From Actinoplanes lutulentus (GTDB lineage: Bacteria > Actinomycetota > Actinomycetes > Mycobacteriales > Micromonosporaceae), in assembly GCF_003259845.1 (NCBI RefSeq), contig NZ_QLMJ01000022.1:62001-126000 (forward strand): a stretch of 64,000 bases of DNA, given 5' to 3'. This document shows, one piece after another, positions 59,551 through 64,000 of the stretch (position 1 is the first letter of the stretch; each line of letters begins with the position of its first letter). Made by a program: the position numbers and the translations under genes. The notes beneath the pieces are model-generated. The model ran no database searches, was not told the origin of the DNA, and was given only the letters and a program-made list of their open reading frames with translations.

Positions 59551-59949
59551 ATGAACCTCACTTCGGTACGCCTGATCACCGACCAGGTCGACCGTCTCAC
59601 CGACTTCTACGAGCAGGTCACGGGCGGCACCGCTCGCCGGCACACGGCTGACTTCGCCGAGATCGTGCTGCCGGGGGCGACGCTCGCGATCGGCAGCACC
59701 GCCACGGTGAAGCTGTTCGGCGAGGGCTCGGCATCACCGGCGGCGAACCGGTCGGCGATCATCGAGTTCCGCGTCGACGACGTGGACACCGAGTTCACCC
59801 GCCTCCGCGAGCTGACCGCCGCGATCGTGCAGGAGCCGGCAACGATGCCCTGGGGCAACCGATCCCTGCTGCTCCGCGACCCCGACGGCACCCTGGTGAA
59901 CCTCTTCACCCCGGTGAGCGCCGAGGCGAAGGCCCGCCAGCAGCGCTGA
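59551..59949 (+). CDS. VOC-family (glyoxalase-like) protein
   Basis: ATG 59551 lies behind CAGGGAG. The 132-aa protein has the VOC fold: TSVRLITDQVDRLTDFYEQVTG in the first half, then AIIEFRVDDVDTEFTRLREL and the metal-side RSLLLRDPDGTLVNLFTPV. Members include glyoxalase I, fosfomycin or bleomycin resistance proteins and dioxygenases. The metal His usually found in the first motif is not obvious (the strand reads VRLITD), so a binding role is possible. It is divergent from the WYL regulator. Confidence 0.85.
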   Translation: MNLTSVRLITDQVDRLTDFYEQVTGGTARRHTADFAEIVLPGATLAIGSTATVKLFGEGSASPAANRSAIIEFRVDDVDTEFTRLRELTAAIVQEPATMPWGNRSLLLRDPDGTLVNLFTPVSAEAKARQQR

Positions 59950-59960
59950 CAGGTTGGTGA

Positions 59961-59988
59961 CGCGGCCGTGCCCTCAGGCACGGCCGCG
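59961..59988. terminator. Hairpin terminator between convergent genes
   Basis: CGCGGCCGTGCC (59961-59972) and GGCACGGCCGCG (59977-59988) form a perfect 12-bp stem with loop CTCA, between the VOC gene and the convergent hydrolase gene. Confidence 0.85.
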
Positions 59989-60005
59989 GCGCGTTCGATC
60001 GGTTC

Positions 60006-60854
60006 TCAGGAGCGGGCGGCCCGGAGGATCAGGTTGGTGACGGCGTCCGGGTGGGCGACCATCGCGGCGTGTGAGCTGTGGATCTCGACGGTGCGGCCCT
60101 TAGCGGCGCGGGCGGCCATCGCCTTCTCGGCGACCGGCGGGATGGTCTTGTCGTCGAGAGAGACCAGGTAGTACGAGGTGATGGACTTCCAGGCCGGGAC
60201 GCCGGTCTTGTCGGTGAACGCCGCCGACGACAGCGGGCGCTGCTGGGTGGCCATCAGCTTGGTCTTGCTGAGCGGGGCGTCCGCGGCGAACAGCTTCGGG
60301 AACCAGGCCGGGTCGACAGTGGTGTCGACGGCGCCGGTGCTGTTCGGGTACGCACGCTGGATCAGGTGCGACACCAGAACCGAGTTGTCCCCACCGGCGA
60401 GGGCGCCGGCCTGCGCGATCGTCTCACCCTGGTCCGGGGCGTACGCGGAGATGTAGACCAGCGACTTCACGTTCGCGTTGCCGGTCGCCGCGTTGGTGAT
60501 CACCGCGCCGCCGTACGAGTGGCCGACGAGCACGATCGGGCCGCTGATCGTGGACAGGAAGCTCTTCAGATAATCGCTGTCCTCGTCCAGGCTGCGCAGC
60601 AGGTTCGGCGGCGCGACGACCGGATATCCCTTGGCCTGCAGCCGGGCCGTCACGTCACTCCAGCCGGAGGCGTCCGCCCAGGCACCGTGCACGAGGACGA
60701 CGGTCGGCTTGACCGTCACCGGCTTCGAGCCTGAGGTGCCGGTCGTGCCGGCGGTGCCGGCCGTGGTGCTCGCGGAGGCGCCTACGGGAAGCAGGGCGAG
60801 CACTGACGCGGCGACGACACCGGCGAGTGCCAGCGGCTTCCATGAGTTGCGCAT
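60006..60854 (-). CDS. Secreted alpha/beta hydrolase
   Basis: From ATG 60854, behind GAGAGG, the protein has 282 aa with a signal peptide (PLALAGVVAASVLALLPVGASAS) and a Thr/Gly linker. The alpha/beta-hydrolase fold shows VVLVHGAWADASGW (oxyanion region), the nucleophile elbow VGHSYGG and the late His in IHSSHAAMVAHPDAV. It resembles salicylate esterase/EstC-like hydrolases common in actinomycetes. The substrate is unknown; export by Sec is likely. Confidence 0.88.
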   Translation of the reverse strand: MRNSWKPLALAGVVAASVLALLPVGASASTTAGTAGTTGTSGSKPVTVKPTVVLVHGAWADASGWSDVTARLQAKGYPVVAPPNLLRSLDEDSDYLKSFLSTISGPIVLVGHSYGGAVITNAATGNANVKSLVYISAYAPDQGETIAQAGALAGGDNSVLVSHLIQRAYPNSTGAVDTTVDPAWFPKLFAADAPLSKTKLMATQQRPLSSAAFTDKTGVPAWKSITSYYLVSLDDKTIPPVAEKAMAARAAKGRTVEIHSSHAAMVAHPDAVTNLILRAARS

Positions 60855-61180
60855 GTGGAACCTCTCGTTGTTCGGCCGGCAGCGGATGTCGCGCTGCCCG
60901 ATACCGAGACTGCTGCCAGGAGAGGGCCCTGCCATCCGTCGGCCTACTGCTCGACCGGCCCTTGGTGCCGCACGTCACGGCGGGGGCGGAATTATCGGCA
61001 GGGGTGGCTGGTTGTGCCAGGAGCCGGTGTGGCCAGTGTCCCAGGGCCTCACCCAATGCCTTCGCGGAATACCAGTTCGGCTGGAGCCGCGTTGCGCCAC
61101 CCGCCTTCAGGCGACCCGCACACCGGCCTCGCGTGACAGCCCGGCGCCCCAACGGCGCCGGGCTGTTCTCGTCGGTGCCG
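60855..61180. other. Intergenic region of 326 bp
   Basis: This gap holds the upstream region of the hydrolase gene and, at its far end, the terminator hairpin at 61137-61165. I found no convincing gene, RNA or further operator in it. Open frames crossing it on both strands lack start signals and family resemblance. Confidence 0.6.
61137..61165 (-). terminator. Hairpin terminator after the MFS gene
   Basis: CAGCCCGGCGCC (61137-61148) and GGCGCCGGGCTG (61154-61165) form a perfect 12-bp stem with loop CCAAC, 15 bp downstream of the MFS stop codon on the minus strand. Confidence 0.85.
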
Positions 61181-62377
61181 TTACGCCGGTTCGCGGATTG
61201 CCGGCGTGGTGGACAGGAGCAGGGCTGACGCCGCCGTGAAGGCTGCTGCTGCCAGGAAGATCAGGCCTGGGGTCGCGTACGAAAGGGACCAGGCGAAAAC
61301 CGCTCCCGCCGTGACCGGGACGACCGTCTCGGCGACCGCGCCGATGCCGGTCAGGGCACCCTGGACCGTGCCCTGTTCGTCCGGCCCGACGACACCGGAG
61401 AGCCAGGACTGCGAGGCCGCCCCGGCGATCGACCCGAGGATCCCGACCGCCTGCAGGGTGTAGAGCTGTGCCGGTGTCGAAGCCACCGCCGTGCCCGCGA
61501 ACGCCGCCGCGCTGATCAGCGTGCCGATCACCGCGGCACGCTTGTCGCCCAGGACTCGGACGATCGGGCCTACCGCCCGCGCCTGGAACACCGCTCCGGC
61601 AAGGGCGCTCACCGCCATCACCACACCGACCATCGTGGTGCTGAACAGGAATTGGTAGGCGAGGAAGAACGTCCACACCGACTGGTGGGTCATTCTCGCG
61701 ATGTCGGAAGCCATTCGTGCGTACGCAAGGCGCCCGAGAACGGGCCGGCGCAGGACGACGGCGATCGCGCCGACGGGGTTTGACGTGCGCAGCGAGAGTG
61801 AGGTGACGCGGTCGCCGGGGCGGGATTCGGGCAGGACGAACCAGCCGTAGGCGACGCCCGCGAACGACAGCGCGGCGGCGGCGAGGAACGGCAGGCGCAC
61901 GTCGATGCCGCCGAGCAGGCCGCCGAGGATCGGGCCGGCGACGAAGCCGAGCCCGAACGCGGCACCGATCCGGCCGTAGGCGCTCGCACGTTCGGCGGGC
62001 GGGGTGACGTCGGCGACGTACGCGTTGACCACGGTGTTCGTGCCGGCGCAGGCACCCGCGAGGGCGTGGAAGATCAGTAGCGTCCACGGGCCCGGGCCGG
62101 CGGCGTGGGCGAGCCAGTCGACGCCGAGCAGGGTGAGGGACGCCAGAAGTACGGGACGACGGCCGTAACGATCGGCGAGCCGTCCGAGTAGGGGAGACAC
62201 GGCGAACTGGAGTACGCCGTAGGTCGATCCGAGGACGCCGGACCAGTACACGGCGGTGGCGGGATCGTCGGTCACTGTCGTCATCAGCGCCGGGATGATC
62301 GGCACGATGATGCCGAGCCCGAGCATGTCGAGGAAGACGGTGACGAGCAGGAAGTTGAGGGCTGGTGCCCGGTGCAT
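61181..62377 (-). CDS. TetA-like MFS efflux transporter
   Basis: ATG 62377 lies behind GAGGAG and gives 398 aa with 12 membrane helices. The start FLLVTVFLDMLGLGIIVPIIPALM and the loop PLLGRLADRYGRRPVLLASL are typical of the TetA/TCR drug:H+ antiporter group. Helix 5 carries ALAGACAGTNTVVNAYVADVTPPAERASAYG. It probably exports a drug or metabolite; specificity cannot be read. No regulator gene is adjacent. Confidence 0.85.
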   Translation of the reverse strand: MHRAPALNFLLVTVFLDMLGLGIIVPIIPALMTTVTDDPATAVYWSGVLGSTYGVLQFAVSPLLGRLADRYGRRPVLLASLTLLGVDWLAHAAGPGPWTLLIFHALAGACAGTNTVVNAYVADVTPPAERASAYGRIGAAFGLGFVAGPILGGLLGGIDVRLPFLAAAALSFAGVAYGWFVLPESRPGDRVTSLSLRTSNPVGAIAVVLRRPVLGRLAYARMASDIARMTHQSVWTFFLAYQFLFSTTMVGVVMAVSALAGAVFQARAVGPIVRVLGDKRAAVIGTLISAAAFAGTAVASTPAQLYTLQAVGILGSIAGAASQSWLSGVVGPDEQGTVQGALTGIGAVAETVVPVTAGAVFAWSLSYATPGLIFLAAAAFTAASALLLSTTPAIREPA

Positions 62378-62462
62378 TGGTAACTCCTCGGTGCGGGAAG
62401 GGACGAGCCCCTCCCGCACCGCAGGCACGGAGGATCAGATTATCGGTGCCGTCAAATTGTTT

Positions 62463-64000
62463 TTATCCGAAGGCTTTGACCGTGGACCAGTCGGCGGACA
62501 TGACGTTCTTCGCGGCCGCGTTCGTGTTGGTCGTGGAGCAGTAATAGACGCGGATCTGGCCGTCTGTTCCCGAGCGGGCCCACAGGTCGGGGATCTTGTC
62601 GCCGTTGACGTCGGGGATGCCGACGACAGCGGTGACGCCGGTGTTCGTCCAGCCGGTGCCGTACGAGGTGTCCGCACCGGCCTTGGAGTTGGCAGCGATC
62701 TTGATCGAGTCGAGGCTGACGCTGCCGGCGACGGTGCCCGGCAGGCCGGCGCGGATGTACATCGCGCCGCTGACCACGTTGCGCCAGAGGAGGTCGGGCG
62801 TGCCGTCCAGGTCGATGTCGGCGATGTTGACGAGTTCCCGGGCGGTCAGGGCCCAGGCCGTGCCCTCCATCAGCGTGGCGGTCTGGAAGCTGGCGCCGGT
62901 GTAACCGCTGAACACCCAGAACGCCGTGCCGGCCTGAACGGCCAGGTCGGGCATGCCGTCGCCGGTGATGTCGCCGATCGCCTTGATCGTGGTCCAGGTG
63001 GACGGCGCCGGTGCGTTCGACGGGAGCAGCACGCGGATGCGCTTGTCGACGTTGAAGCTGCCGTAACCGTCGCCGGGGTACAGGTAGAACTCGTTCGTCG
63101 GGGTCCGCACGAACAGGTCGGCGAGACCGTCACCCGGGTACGCGTCGTTGTAGACGGTGATCAGCGCGGCCTTGCCGGTCGTCGCGTCGTAGAAGTGCTT
63201 CGCGTTGTCCGGGTTGAGCTTGCCCTTGCTGTTGTACGACGACGCGAGCGACTTGTAGATCTCGCCGCCCTCGTCACCGGCGAACATCCGCAGGTACCCG
63301 GAGGCGCTGATCAGCATCATGTCGGCGACGCCGTCACCGCCGATGTCGTGCGGTTTGTCGGCGAGGGCGCCCGGTGGGACGTAGAAGCTGTAGTCGGTGC
63401 GCTGACTGCGGTTGCCGAGGGCGTCGTACGCGTACGCCAGAATCGTCGTCGGGCCGGCATGCCGTGGTGCGAGGTTGGTCTTGGTGGCGGTGCCGGTGGT
63501 GGTCGTGAGGGTCTCGCTGTCGACGCCCTCGAAGGAGAAGGTGAACTTCGTGGCGCCCTTCGAGTAGAAGGTGATCGGGCCGGTCTGGCCGAAGTTGACA
63601 GTCGCCCAGGTACTGCCGTCGCCGGTCTCCTCGAGCCAGACGTCGCTGGTCACCTCGGGCGCCGCCGGCGCGCTGGCGTCGACGGTGAGCCGGCAGGGGT
63701 CGGTTCCGTCAGGGAACCAGGTGGAGACGGCTTCGGCGCCGTCCTCGGAGCGGACGTCCCAGGAGTACGTGGCGGCGTCAGCGAGGGCGGTGCTGGCCAC
63801 CGTGTAGGTCGCCTTGCCGGTGTCCACCGCCGGCTTCACCAGCGTGCCGGCGGGTACCGTGCCACCGGTCTTCCAGAAGCGGAAACGCAGGTTCTTGAGG
63901 TCGCCGTCGGTGTCCTTGGCGTACGCGGTGAGCTTGATGTCGGTCTTGGCGACCACCACACCGGTGCCACCGGCGACGCAGGTGCCACCCGGGGAGCTGC
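62463..64000 (-). CDS. Large FG-GAP/VCBS-repeat surface protein, N-terminus outside the window
   Basis: The reading frame is open from the window edge at 64000 to the stop at 62463, about 511 residues. The first part is beta-rich with Ig-like features (VVVAKTDIKLTAYAKDTDGDLKNLRFRFW, APEVTSDVWLEETGDGS, GNRSQRTDYSFYV). Then come repeated calcium-binding FG-GAP blades with DxDxDGxxD-like motifs (GGDGVADMMLIS, PGDGLADLFVRT, TGDGMPDLAVQ, DLDGTPDLLWRN, NGDKIPDLWARS). Such proteins are secreted beta-propellers. The visible GTG 63959 is probably not the start, because coding sequence (SSPGGTCVAGGTG) continues upstream. Confidence 0.8.
   Translation of the reverse strand, partial: SSPGGTCVAGGTGVVVAKTDIKLTAYAKDTDGDLKNLRFRFWKTGGTVPAGTLVKPAVDTGKATYTVASTALADAATYSWDVRSEDGAEAVSTWFPDGTDPCRLTVDASAPAAPEVTSDVWLEETGDGSTWATVNFGQTGPITFYSKGATKFTFSFEGVDSETLTTTTGTATKTNLAPRHAGPTTILAYAYDALGNRSQRTDYSFYVPPGALADKPHDIGGDGVADMMLISASGYLRMFAGDEGGEIYKSLASSYNSKGKLNPDNAKHFYDATTGKAALITVYNDAYPGDGLADLFVRTPTNEFYLYPGDGYGSFNVDKRIRVLLPSNAPAPSTWTTIKAIGDITGDGMPDLAVQAGTAFWVFSGYTGASFQTATLMEGTAWALTARELVNIADIDLDGTPDLLWRNVVSGAMYIRAGLPGTVAGSVSLDSIKIAANSKAGADTSYGTGWTNTGVTAVVGIPDVNGDKIPDLWARSGTDGQIRVYYCSTTNTNAAAKNVMSADWSTVKAFG

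Overview
The window is a dense, very GC-rich stretch of a soil-type actinomycete chromosome. The evidence is near-exclusive G/C third positions, LacI/CUT1 sugar loci, many secreted CBM- or lectin-tailed hydrolases, F420/CofH-type proteins, a DUF6493 protein and a MoxR/vWA ternary locus. A Micromonosporaceae genome such as Actinoplanes is my best inference; no marker gene here proves it. I found no tRNA, rRNA, CRISPR array, IS element or phage.

Layout. 1-7360: the tail of an unidentified gene, then three secreted glycosidases (GH127, GH43, an alpha/alpha-barrel glycosidase with discoidin modules). 7461-8381: a D-amino-acid oxidase-like enzyme. 8395-14750: four overlapping genes (EAD1/iSTAND-like protein, MoxR ATPase, vWA protein, EccC/FtsK-type three-ATPase protein) forming a ternary NTP-dependent conflict-type system. 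14796-26409: the rest of the polysaccharide locus, with a 1211-aa multidomain glycosidase, a LacI repressor with two matching operators, a CUT1 ABC importer, a cytoplasmic GH127 and a second secreted glycosidase. The enzyme set points to arabinan or arabinose-decorated glycans: secreted enzymes trim the polymer, the importer takes up oligosaccharides, the cytoplasmic GH127 finishes, and LacI senses the product.

26459-33877: an M23 lipoprotein, an MFS exporter, a membrane protein, and a minus-strand operon of dienoyl-CoA reductase, crotonase, PadR regulator and cation/proton antiporter. 34106-37209: a MarR regulator, a CofH-like protein without the radical-SAM cysteines, a flavin monooxygenase and a small unknown. 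37361-44154: low-complexity and membrane proteins, a TolB-like protein, an MFS protein, DUF6493 and an F420-type oxidoreductase. 44254-52462: secreted HAF-like and BNR proteins, a lipoprotein/membrane pair, a trypsin-like protease plus GH43 operon behind a CebR-like palindrome, and a GH18 chitinase with a leaderless promoter. 52550-64000: a secreted unknown, a cutinase gene broken by a 7-bp tandem duplication, a GntR regulator divergent from an FAD/Fe-S oxidoreductase, a WYL regulator divergent from a VOC protein, a secreted alpha/beta hydrolase, an MFS transporter, and an FG-GAP protein running off the end.

The best candidates for something undescribed are the EccC-type motor built into the MoxR/vWA/EAD1 locus and the cysteine-less CofH paralogue in the MarR/monooxygenase operon. 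Several genes also carry degenerate short tandem repeats that begin at or span the stop codon, and two genes appear to start at non-standard codons.
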